Below are positions 45,986 to 59,195 of a stretch of 64,000 nt of DNA, one piece after another. The stretch's first letter is position 1. Every line of letters starts with the position of its first letter. The position numbers were made by a program, and so were the translations under genes. Source of the stretch: Chlorocebus sabaeus. Taxonomy: Eukaryota; Chordata; Mammalia; Primates; Cercopithecidae. The stretch lies in NCBI RefSeq assembly GCF_047675955.1, contig NC_132923.1, forward strand, positions 85,285,637-85,349,636, read 5' to 3'. The notes beneath the pieces were generated by a model. That model saw only the letters and a program-made list of their open reading frames with translations, did not search any database and was not told the DNA's origin.

Positions 45986-46540
45986 GTAACGCCACACGCC
46001 CGTCCGCTGGGCTCGGCCGGCCGGTGCCCCCTCCCCCACCGCCCTCAGCTTCGTCGACCGGGGCAGCTTCTCGGCTTGTGGGCCGGGCGGCCGGTGTGTG
46101 TGAGGGAAAGCGGGTGCGACTGCGGGAGGCGCCCTCCGGAGCCGGAACCCCGCTGCGGCCGCCGCGACCTCGCCCAGGGTCGTCGGGCGCCCCCTGCCCC
46201 GCCCCGCGCGGCCCTCGCCACCCTCTGCGCCGCCGCCGTCCGCGCCGCCGCCGAGTGGACTATGACCCGGCCGCGCTCTGCCGGTGCCGGGCTGGTTCGC
46301 GGGGGGCAGCTTTCACCCACCCAGGAAGTTTCCTCCCACCGGGCCGCACGCACCCCAGGTGAGCTCCTGTTGAGCTCGCGCGGGCCGGCCGCACCCCCGG
46401 GTCGCACGAGGCTTGCTCGCTGGGCCGGCTGCGCGCCGCCCCCAGTTGGAGTTGCCTTCCAGAGCCGGACGCCCAGGTCCCCCAAGCCAGTCTTTCCTCT
46501 CCAAACCTGCCTTTCCCCCAGAGTCCGACGGAAACCCTCC

Positions 46541-49500
46541 CCAGCAATTTAATGTAGTTAGCTTCGCCTCCAAAGAAGTCTCATCCTACTCAACTACCTA
46601 CTCTGCCAGCCCCTTCCTCCGTTCAGCCTCTCCCCCTCCTCATCAGGTTTCCTTCTGGGTCAGACCCCCGATGCCGCCTTTCCTACCCACGTCTGCTTCC
46701 ACTTCCACTTCCCCTCGGGGGGCTCCCGCCTGATCGCTGTCCCAGTGGATCCCTTTAATGGGTGTGGTGGCTCCGCCAGTCTTGGTGCCAGGAACGGCCG
46801 CCCGGGGAGCACTTCTCCTGGGGGAATCCTCAGCAAAACCTGTCGTCGAGCTTCCCTCTTGCCTCGTTGCTTCCTGTCAAAGTCCAGTCCTTGTGCTTCT
46901 CAGAAAACCTCTAAACATCACTCACGCTGGGAACCTGGTCCCTACCTCTCTGTAAAGAAGCCAATTACAATGTAAACATGGTGTCCGGGATGATAAAGTG
47001 ACAGACACCTGACAGCCCTTTCCTGCTGCTCTGACCCAAACTCGCCCCCACGTCTCCTTCTCAGAAGGTTCTCTCCAGAGCTGGTGGCGTGTGCTTCCCG
47101 ATTGGGGCCCACCCCGTCTTTCTTGCCTGCATTGTGGTATCTCCCTGCCATCTTGTACTCTCCTTGGCCTAGATTCGTCGGTGCTTCTAAGGCTTTAGCG
47201 TTGGGATAGGGGCAAACATTTCGGCAGTGGAGTTTTCTGTGTTTAAAATCAAGAGGCTTTGGGGTGCTTTGCCTAGCACTAGGATAGAGAGAAAAAAATG
47301 TTTTCTCAGAAACCGGGAGTCACGTACATGCTTCATGTAAAATAACTAACTCGTGTTTGCAGAATTCTAAGTGTCATAAGGGAAGTCTGTTTCCCAGTTT
47401 ATTTGGTGGTGGTGGTGTTTGTCCTGTCCTGCCAAGCAGATAACAAGGGGGGAAGAACCCTTTAACATGGAATGTGGTGGTTTAATCTTGGTTATGTATG
47501 TTTGGAAGGGTCCTCCCAAAACTCCAATTTGAACAACGACAGCACTGACTTTTAGGTATTCACTTTCTGAGAGTGTAGTTAGTGACTTGCATTAAACAAG
47601 ATCCCTGTTGGCAGGCTGTTGTTTTCTGGCTCTGTTGGCCAATTCTGGCAGGAGTTTTGCCTTCTTGAAGGTTTTGTGCTCTTGAAGACTTCCGTAAAAT
47701 TGCATCTCAGTTGTGTACATAATTTATTCTCTCCCTGGGTAATACCATGTTTTTAGCTTCTATTTACTATCATTCATCTCTGGAGAATTGCTTCAGGCTC
47801 TGTCAGTTTTATAGCCATTTAAAAAATTTACATATGTTCTTGGGTTATATATTTAGGTATTAATGTGTACACAGTAAGAACGGAGTCAGTAGTAGCTATT
47901 ATCCTTCAGTGCCTCACACATGAGAGAATATACATTGGTGGTTAATTTTTATTGATAATTCAAATAAGTAAATTCAGAATATTCTGTTTTTAAAACATGA
48001 AGAGGCAATAAGAGGAATTACGAAGGCACAGGAAAAAAATAACATTTCCAGTCGCTAGTATACCCTAGTGTGCCTCATTATTTCAAAACTTTGCAGATTT
48101 GTGGTTTTTAAATTTAATTTTAATTTTTTATAACTGCCTGAGCCCAATACACTAAGTAACAATGCAGCCTGGTTTCACATTCATTATTGACCCGTTTGTC
48201 ATCCTCTGTTCCCCCCCACCCCGCCCACCCTCCCAGCACACACATTTAGACATAGGTATACTCAAGTGAGAGATCATTCAGGGCAGGGACATCTTTTAAT
48301 CCATCTTCTCCCATAGTACCTAGCTGGAAGAAAGTAATTAATAACTGTTGTAGGAATGACTGAAAGCTCTAAAGGGTTCTGTAATAGTTATGGAGATTAA
48401 ACATGCTCAAGTTAGTTTCTGCTTCTGTTCATATGATGATGATTTTCATACAGCAAATATTTTTAAAGTACCTATTATGTACTAGACACGATACTGGGAT
48501 TATCTTGTTTATAATTTCTTGCCTTAACCAATTAAGCAAAACTGAGTTTGGGGAAAAAATGTGAAAAATGTTTTAGCTTATGCCTTCCTTCCTTCCTTTT
48601 TCCAAGCTTGCCAACCAACCCTTCAACTCCCCAGCCCCCAGAATAAATTACCTAAATTATTATATTCTCGCTTGTAGAGATGATAGAATACTAGAGTACC
48701 AGAATGTTAGTTCCAGTTCTGCTTTGGCAACAGCTAACTGTATGGGTTTGGGTTAAATATCCAGGCCTCAGTTTTCTTAACTTTAAAATAGACTCAACAA
48801 ATATTTGCTGAGCATTTACTATGTGCTAGGAATTACTCTAGGTACTGAGGATATATATACTCATGAACAAAAGTAGTTAACAATTCTTTGACCTTGGAGA
48901 CAAAACCTGGAACTTATTTCTACTAGAGGAGTTTGAATTAGTTGATCTAAGGACCTTTCCAACTCTTAAGATCCCGTTTTATAGACAGTATTCTATGATT
49001 TATAGACCTAGTGGACTTTCTCTGGGTTCTTTAGTGCTTTACAGCCTTAATGTTTTCTAATTCAGTTGTCTTTTCTAGTTGTTCTGTTTACTTCTTGTCA
49101 GTGAGAAGTAAAACCTGAAGGAGAAAGATCTTGATTTTTGCTTCTGTTGTTAGATTAGAAAAAAAGCATGTAATACTTCTAAAAAACATTTCCAATAGTC
49201 AATTTTACTCCCTAATGCCCGTATCCCTAGTAATAATAATACTGTTAACTTCCCTTTGGGTATTACTATATGCCAGGAATTTTACTACACTTAGAATCTG
49301 ACAATATGTTTTACAAATTAGAGGAGCTAGTAAGTAAGCTAGTAAGTGGTGGATCTAAGATTTGAACCAAGGTCTATAGGACTTCAAAAGCTGTCTATTT
49401 CACTGTACTTCTCTATGTACTATATGCTTGGCATATCCAACGCTCCCTTGTATTTTTTATTCTTTTTTGTCAGCATATGCCATTGTCTTAAGTAGTAAGC

Positions 49501-49698
49501 CTCTTGAGGATATAAGACATGGTTTTTGCCCCTGAATCTCTAGTGCCTTTAATAGTATCTTGATGATACAATTGTGTGTTCAAAGTTAGTGCTATTTATG
49601 ATAAAGGTTTTATTTTACTGAGATAGGATTTGAATATTTAAAATAGTCTTTTAGCAATTCAGCTTTATACTGGTTTTCTTGCTTTAGTTTAGCAAGGA
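46541..49698 (+). other. EPS15: Proximal EPS15 intron 1, free of Alus
   Basis: Low repeat content. MIR or L2-like scraps lie at 48420-48500, 48700-48880 and 49235-49420. No exon seen. Confidence 0.6.
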
Positions 49699-49933
49699 AT
49701 TTTTTTTTTTTTTTTTTTTTTTGAGGCAGGATCACACTTTGTCACCCAGGCTGGAGTACAGTGGCATGATCTGGCTCACTGCATCCTGCAACCTGTGTTG
49801 AGGATGCAGAGTGAGGCTCAAGGGATCCTCCCATTTCAGCCTCCTGAGTAGCTGGGACTACAAGCATGCATCGCCATGCCCAGCTAATTTTTAAAATTTT
49901 TTTGTAGAGACAGGGACTCCCTATATAGTCAGA

Positions 49934-49960
<27 letters not shown>
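49699..49960 (-). mobile_element. AluJ-like, rearranged
   Basis: T-tail at 49699, a 30-bp palindrome-like insert (gcatcctgcaacctg, then aggatgcagag), truncated before a second T-run at 49937. Confidence 0.82.
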
Positions 49961-49964
<4 letters not shown>

Positions 49965-50750
49965 AATAAAAAAGCCCTTAAGTAGGGACTTAATTTTTAA
50001 AATCCTGATATATAAATGGTATAAAAATAGTTTTAATGCTTTTTTTGTTAATTACAAGAGTGATACAACTATTACAGAAAACTTGGAAATTAAAGGAAAA
50101 CATCTCCCATAATTTCACAGTTTGTAGTGTTTATTTTCAGTTTCATTTTTTAAGCAAGTATACAGTGTGTGCTAATAAACATATCATCTTAGTAGTCTGA
50201 TTTAACAATTATGACAGTAAATACAGGTTAGTTTGAAAATTACAACATGTTCTCAGAAGCAGAAAAGTGATATTGTTCTCAACATGACAGATATTTGAGT
50301 TCCTACAATGGGAAAGGCATATTAATGATGTTTTTCTTTTTTGCCTATAATTATGGTTCCATATACTCAGGAAATCTGTTCTTCCTTGGGAGAGATATCT
50401 AACCCTTCTCAAGGATGGCTTGAAATGTTCAGCACTTGGGAGGGGTTGTCATAGTTAAAATTAATTAGGAACGGTTAGGTTTATCCAATAGTGAGTCTCT
50501 CAGGAATAATCTAAGAGTGCATTCCTTTGTTTTCACTCTATTTGCAGAAAGAATTCTAGTAACAGACTAACGTATGGTAGAAAAAGATTGAGTATCATTA
50601 GCAATGAATTGTAGTTCAGAATCTCTGCAATCTCTAATAGTGTGATTTTAAAGGCCCAATCTAAGGTATTTTACTTGTTCTTCAGGGAATTACAAAAAGC
50701 ACTTTATACACTTGTTTGTGAGTTTGGGGCCTAATAAAATTGGGAGCAGA
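49961..50750. other. EPS15: EPS15 intron 1, unassigned
   Basis: Nothing recognised. Confidence 0.4.
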
Positions 50751-50754
50751 AAAT

Positions 50755-50855
50755 ATAACTGTTGGGTACTGGGCTTAATACCTGTGACACAAGTCCACTG
50801 ATGTAACAAACCTTCACATGTACCCTTGAACCTAAAATGAAAGTTAAAAAAATCA
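50755..50855 (+). mobile_element. L1 3' end, strongly 5'-truncated
   Basis: Last 100 bp of a primate L1: gggtactgggcttaatacct, aaccttcacatgtacccttg. Confidence 0.85.
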
Positions 50856-51494
50856 GAACTCTGGAAACCAAAACCAAGTAAATGGCCTGAGAGAGGTCTG
50901 GTTAGTTGGAGAATTGATAGAAATAATAAATGAAAAGTTAATCCAGGCAGAGTTCATTAGGCAAACTCATATGCTGAAGTTTCATTTTTAAAGCAGTTGA
51001 ATCAACAAGGTATGCCTTCATTAACAATTACATTTATTAGGCGTTTTTAATAATCTGAGGAATCTTGTAAATTGAATGCTTTATTACAGTAAAGTGAACA
51101 TTTTCTTATTTCAACAAATGATCTAACCCAGTTAAGCATGCGTAGAAAAAAGACTGGAAGAAATAAAAAACAGTTTTATAGTAGCATGGTTGTAGTTTTT
51201 ATCGACCTTGTTTTTAACAGTGAGAATGTATTCCTTCTATAATCAACTGATTTAGCGTTTCTCTGCGTCATTTTTAAAAATTTATTCATTTAAATTGAAT
51301 ACACAATAACTATGTGTAAAGTAAAGCTTTGTGTTCTAAGATTACGTCTACACTTAGTTTTCATCCTAAACATTCTCATCTTTGGATTTAGGGAAATTGG
51401 TCAGAGGAATGATACTAATTAATGGATTTGGACAATTCAGTTAGAGGACTAATTTATAATTTTGTGTGCTGCTTTATAATATACAAAGCATAAC
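50856..51494. other. EPS15: EPS15 intron 1, unassigned
   Basis: Nothing recognised. Confidence 0.4.
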
Positions 51495-51590
51495 CTATGA
51501 ACTAAGCTATTATTATCATTTCAGATTGGAGGATACTGAGGCTCAGAATTTGGGACTTAGGTTTTATAGTTAGTAAATTAAAAAGCCAAC
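51495..51590 (-). mobile_element. MIR fragment
   Basis: Antisense: ggaggatactgaggctcaga. Confidence 0.65.
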
Positions 51591-51649
51591 ATAAATTCAT
51601 GTTTGAAAAAATTCATACAGTGCTAGTGAAGTCTCTCTTACTGCTTTAG

Positions 51650-52650
51650 GCCCTCATTTGCTTTCCCAGAGGCAGCCATTCTTGCCAGTTTCTTGTGTGA
51701 ATTTCCAGTAATAGTCTGTGTATATGCGAACAAATATATATAATATATGCACTGTGTATGTATATTCTTTTGTATAAGCTGTTTATTGTTTCACAGTTTG
51801 TTGTTGTTATATTATTTTTAACTTAACTGATTTAGGAGATTGCTCTATATCATCACATGTAGATCTCCCTTATTATTTTCAAACCCTCAGGGTATTTCCA
51901 TATGTAAACTTACTGCTATTTATTTTACTAGCCACCTAATACTGGACATTTATTTTGTTTTCAATCTTTTGTTACAACTATGCTGCAGTGGATACTCTTT
52001 TACATGTTTTTGTGCACATGTGTGAGCATATGGATTAATTTCTAGCAGGTGTAATTGTTGGACCAAAGGATACTTTTAATCTACATAGATACTGCTAATT
52101 TGGGGTAGGCATAGTGGCTCAGGCCTATAATTCCAGTGCTTTGGAAGGCTGAGGTGGAAGGATTGATTGAAGTCAAGAGTTCAAGGCCTGGGTAACATAG
52201 TGAGAGCCATCTGGGACAAAAAAAATTTTTAATTAGCTGGGCATGGTGGTGTGCAGCTGTAGTCCGAACAGTCATTTGAGGTTACATTGAGCTATGATTG
52301 CACCACTGCACTCCAGCCTAGGTGACAGAGCTAAGACCCTATCTCCAAAAAAAAAAAAAAAAAAAAAAGATACTGCTCATTTGCATTCAGAAACACTGCT
52401 ATAGTAGCACATATGTTTGAGAGTGTCATTTCCTCCACAACTTACTCAACATGTATATTATTGTCAGTCCAGTGATCAGAAAGATTTCAAACAATTTCAT
52501 TGTTTTAGTTTGTTATTTATGGGTAAGGTTGAACTTATTTTTTTTTTCTTTGAAACCATTTGTATTTCTTTTTTTTGTAAACTGCTTTAGTTTTTCACTT
52601 GTTCTCTTGATGGGCTGTTTGTCTTCTTTCTTACTGATTTGTAAGAACTC
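51650..52650 (-). mobile_element. Old L1 3'-region fragment, interrupted by an Alu
   Basis: Degenerate antisense L1-like text around 51900-52080 and 52384-52650. Confidence 0.5.
52102..52367 (+). mobile_element. AluJ-like
   Basis: Flanked by agatactgctaatttg (52087) and agatactgctcatttg (52368). Confidence 0.9.
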
Positions 52651-52824
52651 TTCTTATATTTAGGAAATTCGCCCTTTGCAAAATTCTTTGCAAAATTTTT
52701 TTTCTCTGAAATTTTTTTGTTTTTGGCGTTCTTTGATTATGTAGAAATATTTGTTTTATATGTTTGTCAGTCTTTTCTCTTAGAGCTTCTGCAAAATCTA
52801 GATTTTTAAATTTCAGGAGCTGAG

Positions 52825-52975
52825 GCAGAATAATATAACTGCAAGAGCACACCTGTTCTGCCCCTGAGTAGTTTTGTGATCTTGGGCAAATTACTTAACC
52901 TCTTAAGTGTACTCATTTGCATATTAGAAATAAACTACTGAGACTTCTTGGGTATTATTGAGACCCTCTTAAACA
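52825..52975 (+). mobile_element. MIR
   Basis: Sense: gatcttgggcaaattactta. Confidence 0.75.
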
Positions 52976-53650
52976 TGTTGTGATTACAAAATGAACTGGT
53001 GACTTATTTTCTTTAGCCACTCTTACAGTTTTCCCAATTTGTTAAAAGCTGGCCTTGTACCCTGCCTCATATACTGTGCTTTCCTATCACGTAAATGTGA
53101 ACTTTTGAATATTTTGTGCAGAAGTAAGATAGAAATGAGGTAGAAGAAACTCACTTTTGTGATATAAATAATGCTATCAAATGAATCAGAGGTGCAATTG
53201 AAAAATAAAGGTTGGGCTCTTTTTAAAACTTGTTTTTTATGTGGTAAAAATATACAAAGAAAAGTAAAGTAAGCCTCATTTCCTCCCCCCTTTAAACTGG
53301 GGGTTATGATAATGGGAATATAATAGTACCAGGAGTTTTTCATCTGAAATAATCAAACTGCTTATTCCTTACTAAATCTGCAATAAGAATACAAATTTGA
53401 CCAAGAATGCTAGATAAGAACATATTTTTTGGAGGAAGATGTTTATATTACAGTACTTTATAGTTTTTTAGATCATGGTTTCTCAGCCTTGGCACTTTGA
53501 GATTTTGGGCTGGAGAATTTCTTGTGGGAGGCTGTTCTGTGCATTGTAGGGTGTTTTGCAGCATCCTTATCTATTTACCTTCACCAGTTGCAATAATCAG
53601 AAATATCTCCAGATATTGACAGATATTTCCTAGATATTTGCCTCTAGTTG
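52976..53650. other. EPS15: EPS15 intron 1, unassigned
   Basis: Nothing recognised. Confidence 0.4.
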
Positions 53651-53664
53651 AGAATCACTGGCTT

Positions 53665-53983
53665 ATTTATTTATTTTTATTTTAAAGTTTTAGTACTTTC
53701 GTGAGAGAGTTTTGCTCTGTCGTCCAGGCTGGAGAACAGTGGTGCAATCTTGGCTCACTGCAACCTCCACCCCTGGGTTCAAGCAATTCTTGTGCCTCAG
53801 CCTCCTGAGTAGCTGGGATTACAGGCGTGCATCACCACGCCTGGCTAAATTTTTTTGTATTTTTAGTACAGATGGATTTCACCAGGTTTGCCAGGCTGGT
53901 CTCCATCTCCTGACCTCAAGTGATCCTCCTGCCTTGGCCTCCCAAAGTGTTGGGATTACAGGTGTGAGCCACTGCGCCTGGCC
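53665..53983 (-). mobile_element. AluS-like
   Basis: Flanked by gaatcactggctta and aaatcactggttta. Confidence 0.9.
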
Positions 53984-54002
53984 AAATCACTGGTTTAGAT
54001 AT

Positions 54003-54313
54003 TTACTTATTTATTTATTATTATTTTTTGAGGTGGACTTCTGGCTCTGTTGTTCAGGCTGGAGTGCAGTGGCATGATCTCGGCTCCCTGTTACCCCCGC
54101 CTCCCGAGTTCAAATGATTCTCCTGCCTCAGCCTCCCAAGTACCTGGGATTATAGGCGCCTGCCACCACACCTGGCTAATTTTTGTATTTTTAGTAGAGT
54201 CGGGGTTTCATCATGTTGGCCAGGCTGGTCTCGAATTCCTGACCTCAGGTGATCCGCCCTCCTCGGCCTCCCAAATTGCTTGGGATTACACACATGAGCC
54301 ATCGTGCCCGGCC
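54003..54313 (-). mobile_element. AluS-like
   Basis: Full-length antisense, 20 bp after the previous one. Confidence 0.9.
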
Positions 54314-54689
54314 TAGCTATATACTTTTTGTGGTCCATCAGGACATATAAGATATACTTTCTAGGGGTGAGGACAGGGGAAAGAGTTTATCTTCATATTT
54401 TTATTCTTAAGCCTGCCATGAGCCATGATTGACTCCTTGTGCATAAATATTGAGCTTAAAAAACTTAAATGAGAAAGCAACCTGAAATTGTGAACTTAAT
54501 TTTATGTGTCATTTCTCTCCCTTTTTTAGTGTGATCTCCCTCCTCCCCCGGCTCCACTGTAGTTTGGAAACTTAGTGTGGTCTTGTTTTAGTTGTGGAAC
54601 AGTTCTATCTAGTGGGCTAAGTATCAATACAGAGATCCTGGAAGGAAAACATTCTCATGCCACTGTTGAGAAGGAAGAGGACTGATGCT

Positions 54690-54885
54690 TCTAAAACGCC
54701 TAATAAATACTAAATTTTTTAAGATGATCTACATACATTGTTTCACTTAATCTTCATAGCCTTTCTACAAATAGGCATTAATCTGTATTACTTGCTCATG
54801 GTTGTATTTTAAGTGGGAGAGTTGAGATTTGAACCCAGGCACATCTGTTCTCCAAGACATTTGCTATGCTGCTTCCTATAGTCAT
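54690..54885 (-). mobile_element. MIR
   Basis: Antisense: gagatttgaacccaggcaca. Confidence 0.78.
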
Positions 54886-54975
54886 TGATGGTATTTCAGT
54901 CAAATTTTGGGATGAAAATGAACATTCATGGGATCTTACATTCCTCTATTGTTAGGTAAAAGAAATTATTCAGTG

Positions 54976-54978
<3 letters not shown>

Positions 54979-55020
<42 letters not shown>

Positions 55021-55026
55021 TGTGTA
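54979..55026. repeat. (TG)n microsatellite
   Basis: About 23 TG units. Confidence 0.95.
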
Positions 55027-55049
55027 TGGGGGGTGAGGTCAATAGTGGG

Positions 55050-55280
55050 ATAATAACAATAATACTTACTGAGCACACTTACGTGTCATGTGCTGCTTTC
55101 AGTAATCTTTACAACCTGATGAACTTTCAGTGTTCTTTACAACTTGGTAATCCTTATAGCCCTGTTTTACAAAAACAAAACAAAACAAAAAACTGGGACA
55201 CAGAGGTGAAGTAATTTGTTCAAGGTCAAACTACTGTTAAGTGGTAGAGCCAGAATTGTAACCCAGTAGTCTAAACAACT
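55050..55280 (-). mobile_element. MIR
   Basis: Antisense, with an internal (aaaac)n insertion. Confidence 0.75.
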
Positions 55281-56614
55281 CAGATATTAATTGAATGAGT
55301 CTGCATTTTTAAGGGCAAAATGGCTCTGACAGAGCTGACTAATTGTGGTACCATTCCTTGGTTATAGCTGAACATATGTTCTAGGCTACTACATCTTCCT
55401 ATGTGAAAATCTACTTATCATTGCATACACCACATCTCTAGAAAGTGATTGTTGTACACAGTTATAGTGGAGAGTTTTTGTAGACATAGTAGAAGGTAGT
55501 TTTTCGTTTTGCAACCTCCAGATTTATTGCTCATGAAAATCTAAGCTTGTCCAGGTTAGTGTACATCATACCAATATTTACTTTTAAGCTAATACTCTCT
55601 CAGACACAATTATTTGGACTTGGAGTTTCTACAGTATTGTATTACTAAAGATAAAATGTATCAGAGACTCCCTAAAAAACAAACTATTTTATTCAATAAA
55701 ACCTGGAACCATTAGCTGTAATGATTTCTGATCCTCAGATGAACATTTTTGAGAACTAGCATAAAATAATGATAGAGATCTTGGGCTCTGAAGTCAGAAT
55801 GTGTTAGGTCAGTTGATAGATTTTAGTTATATGAACTGAACTGTTAATTTTTATGAAATGTTGCACTTAATTAGGATTTTGATGGATCATTTATACTAAG
55901 GATTATTGATAACTTCATTCCATCTTTTTTTGTTCTGTAGGTACAACATAGATATAACATTATACATATATTAAAATATGAAATTATATACATTAAAGGT
56001 GCTTCCAGTATTGATGGTTGATCCTCTGTTTCAGAAAACATTTACCAGATGCCTCCTGTGTGTCACTACTCTAGTAAGCCTTGGACATACAGAATAAGAC
56101 CATGACATTTGCTCTGAAGATAGCTTTTAGTTTTTTAGGGAGATAAACACTGACTTTCTTGTGTGACAAGTACTGTGATAAAGGATGATAGAAGTAAGGC
56201 AAGCAGGTACCATGGGAGAATCCTGTGATTATGATGAAACTTTTGGTGGTAATGTAGTTTTTAATTACTTAATGGTTTTATAGGATCCAGGGTTGTTCCT
56301 GTAGAGGATAAACTGTACTTGAAAGGATAATATAAATCTATAGGAACATTTGATTCAAGTTAAATTGTATTTTGGTACATAGGGTCCATATTGTGGGATG
56401 TAACATCCATTTTCTTATGAGATTCCTTGTTTTATCTTTTCTTTGTAATAAAGGAAGAATTTTTAATTTTGACCATAGGGCATAGGAAGGGGACTCAAGA
56501 ATAGACTTCAAAAGATCTGTGATCTACTCCAAAACAGTAGGTAAAATATTTTGTATATATATTTTAACAGAGTATCAAGATTCTCATCCCAGGGACACTG
56601 AGAGAAGTTTTATA
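55281..56614. other. EPS15: EPS15 intron 1, unassigned
   Basis: AT-rich; no exon or repeat family recognised. Confidence 0.4.
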
Positions 56615-56780
56615 TAGTGGGAAGAACACTGGATATAGTACAAGACAAACCTGGATTGAATTGTAGCTCTGCCATTTGTGACATCTCTGAGTGATCATGG
56701 CAAATTACTTAAACTTTCATTTGCTTATGTATGATGTATATACATTGTTGAGATATAGGAGACATTTGGTAAACAGAATT
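56615..56780 (+). mobile_element. MIR
   Basis: Sense: tggattgaattgtagctctg, ggcaaattacttaaactttc. Confidence 0.75.
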
Positions 56781-56837
56781 GCTTGTATTATTATTAATAC
56801 TTAACCTGCAGAATTTATGTATTTGTTTAAATGTTTC

Positions 56838-56938
56838 TCCCCTTCCCTTTCCTTCCTTCCTTCCTTCTTTCCTTTGTTCCTTCCTTCCTTCCTTCCTTCC
56901 TTCCTTCTGTCCATCCGTCCGTCCGTCCGTCCGTCCTT
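56838..56938. repeat. (CCTT)n passing into (CCGT)n
   Basis: Expanded tail of the adjoining antisense Alu; the last block has five CpG-containing ccgt units. Confidence 0.93.
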
Positions 56939-57238
56939 GGCAGAGTCTTGCTCTGTCACCAGGCTGGAGTGCAGTGGTAGGATCTCAGCTCACTGCAGCC
57001 TCCACCTCTCGGGTTCAAGCGATTCTCCTGCCTCAGCCTCCCGAGTAGCTGGGACTACAGGTGCGTGCCACCATGCCCAGCCAATTTTTGTATTTTTAGT
57101 AGAGACGGGTTGTGTATTTTTAGTAGAGAGGGGTTTCACCATGTTGGCCAGGATGGTCTTGATCTTCTGACCTCATGATCCGCCTGCCTTGGCCTCCCAA
57201 AGTGCTGGAATTACAGGCGTGAGCCACCACGTCGGGCC
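56939..57238 (-). mobile_element. AluS/Y-like with a 26-bp internal duplication
   Basis: tgtatttttagtagaga is repeated at about 57089 and 57113. Confidence 0.9.
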
Positions 57239-57459
57239 TAAATGTTTTTTCATTTCCAGTATTCTTCACTCACTAAAGAAAACTTCGAACATACATGTCG
57301 AAAAATAGCTAGAAGGTAGATCACCATCCACACCATTCTTTAAATTTTAGTCTTTTACATTTTTTCTTTTTGTTTTCAAAATGTCGTTATTATCTCTCTT
57401 TCATACACACACACACACACGTAAATATATATGTATGTAACAATTTTTATTCTGTTCTC

Positions 57460-57745
57460 TTTTTTTTTCCTGAGATGGAGTCTAATCACCCAGACTGGAG
57501 TACAATAATGTGATCTCGGCTCACTGCAACCTCCATCTCGTGGGTTCAAGCAGTTCTCCTGCCTCAGTATCCCAAGTAGCTGGAATTACAGGCGTGTGCC
57601 ACCATACCTGTCCAATTTTTGTATTTTTAGTGGAGATGGGGTTTCACCATGTTGGCCAGGCTAGTCTTGAACTCCTGACCTTGTGATCTACCCACCTTAG
57701 CCTCCCAAAGTGTTGGGATTACAGGTGTGAGCCACTGCGCCTGGC
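57460..57745 (-). mobile_element. AluS/Y-like
   Basis: Antisense; preceded by a (CA)n patch at 57405-57421. Confidence 0.9.
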
Positions 57746-58462
57746 CTCTTCTGTTTTCTTTTAAGTGTTTTCGTACGTGGTCTTCATAAGCATCATTTTA
57801 ATGTCTTTGGAGCATATTGTGTGCGTTATAGTTTAAGCCCTAATGTGTACAGACATTGTATGTATGTCCACTATAATTAATGCTATTGCAGATAACCTTT
57901 GCTCTATCATTTGATAAATTTTTTTCTGTAGAGTTATATGTGGTACTTATATTATTGAATTATTTTTCTATGTATACATTTGAGTTTTGAAATCAAACGA
58001 GTGAATTTTTAGTTTATATTTTAAGATCTTGAATGGTAAAGCACACAGCAGCAAGGGTTAACTCGAGCAATAATCTGAAAAATGCTATTCTGAAGGGATT
58101 AAACTAAGCATATTTAATTTGGTTGCAAGGGCTATTTATAGTTTGTCAGAGTTCACTTAGCATAGGAAACTGGCATTAAAAGTTGTGAGCTTGAAGAAGA
58201 TTGAAATATTTCAGTTTGTATACACAGTTTTCACCCTTCTCTGCAGTCTGTATTGCTTTCATTCTTAGTTTGTTCTCTACATTCTGTTCTGTTTTTTGTT
58301 TTTTTTTTCTGGCACACTTTTATGCAGGGCCTTTTAAGATCCGGGGGTGGATTCTGGACCATCTGGCACTTCAGAATAGCTCAAAAACTTCACTTGCTTG
58401 AAATGTCCTGGTTTGTGTCCCTGCTTGGCACGTTTTCTGCTTTATACCCTCAGAGCTTTTTG
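57746..58462. other. EPS15: EPS15 intron 1, mostly unassigned
   Basis: The first part may be old L1-like; nothing firm. Confidence 0.4.
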
Positions 58463-58753
58463 GCTTTTTTTTGAAACGGAGTCTCCCTCCGTCACCCAGG
58501 CTGGAGTGCAGTGGCGCAGTCTCGGTTCACTGCAAGCTCCGCCTCCCGGGTTCACGCCATTCTCTTGCCTCAGCCTCCTAAGTAGCTGGGACTACAGGCG
58601 CCCGCCACCATGCCCGGCTACTTTCTTTGTATTTTTAGTAGAGACGGGGTTTCACCGTGTTAGCCAGGATGGTGTGGTCTCCTGACCTTGTGATCCGCCT
58701 GCCTCGGCCTCCCGAAGTGCTGGGATTACAGGCGTGAGCCACCGCACTCGGCC
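58463..58753 (-). mobile_element. AluY-like
   Basis: Flanked by cctcagagcttttt on both sides (58449 and 58757). Confidence 0.92.
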
Positions 58754-58756
58754 AAC

Positions 58757-59195
58757 CTCAGAGCTTTTTATGACTAATTTCTTCCTTAGGACAGGAATTT
58801 TAAGAGTACCAGTGTTCATAAATTAAAGTGGACAAGACTCATTTCACTATAAAATTCACCAAAAAAACCCTCATAAACTTTGCAATCTGTTTTTAAATGT
58901 ATAATTGACATGAACACTTATATCTGTTTGATAAATATTTAAAATATTCAAAAATGAAATAGTTTTTAGGTGCTGCTTATAGTTTTTCTTTCATTATGAG
59001 GCCAGGTAGAGAGGAAAGTGTAATTCCGCAAATTGTAAATTTACTGAGTTGATTTCTAGTCCTAGCTTTAAAATACTTCATATGTCCAAATTAATAATAA
59101 CTCAAAAAGATATACCTGCATTTAAAAATATTAACCATCTACCAATTCCAAAAAGCTGTAGAGGTACTTAATGTATATAATATTTAAATATTATT
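58757..59195. other. EPS15: EPS15 intron 1, unassigned
   Basis: AT-rich; nothing recognised. Confidence 0.4.

Larger units (their letters stand above)
45630..46540 (+). promoter_or_regulatory. EPS15: CpG island, EPS15 promoter and 5' UTR
   Basis: Base composition jumps to very high G+C with dense CpG, including gcgg and ccgcc runs, while the flanks are AT-rich. There is no TATA box at a sensible distance. The EPS15 start codon lies in its middle. A TATA-less, dispersed-start promoter is the likely reading. Confidence 0.85.

Noticed and set aside
45625..46733. Several overlapping 100-245-codon frames on both strands
   Set aside because: High G+C removes stop codons in a CpG island. Only the 11-codon EPS15 start is supported by a splice donor and protein match.
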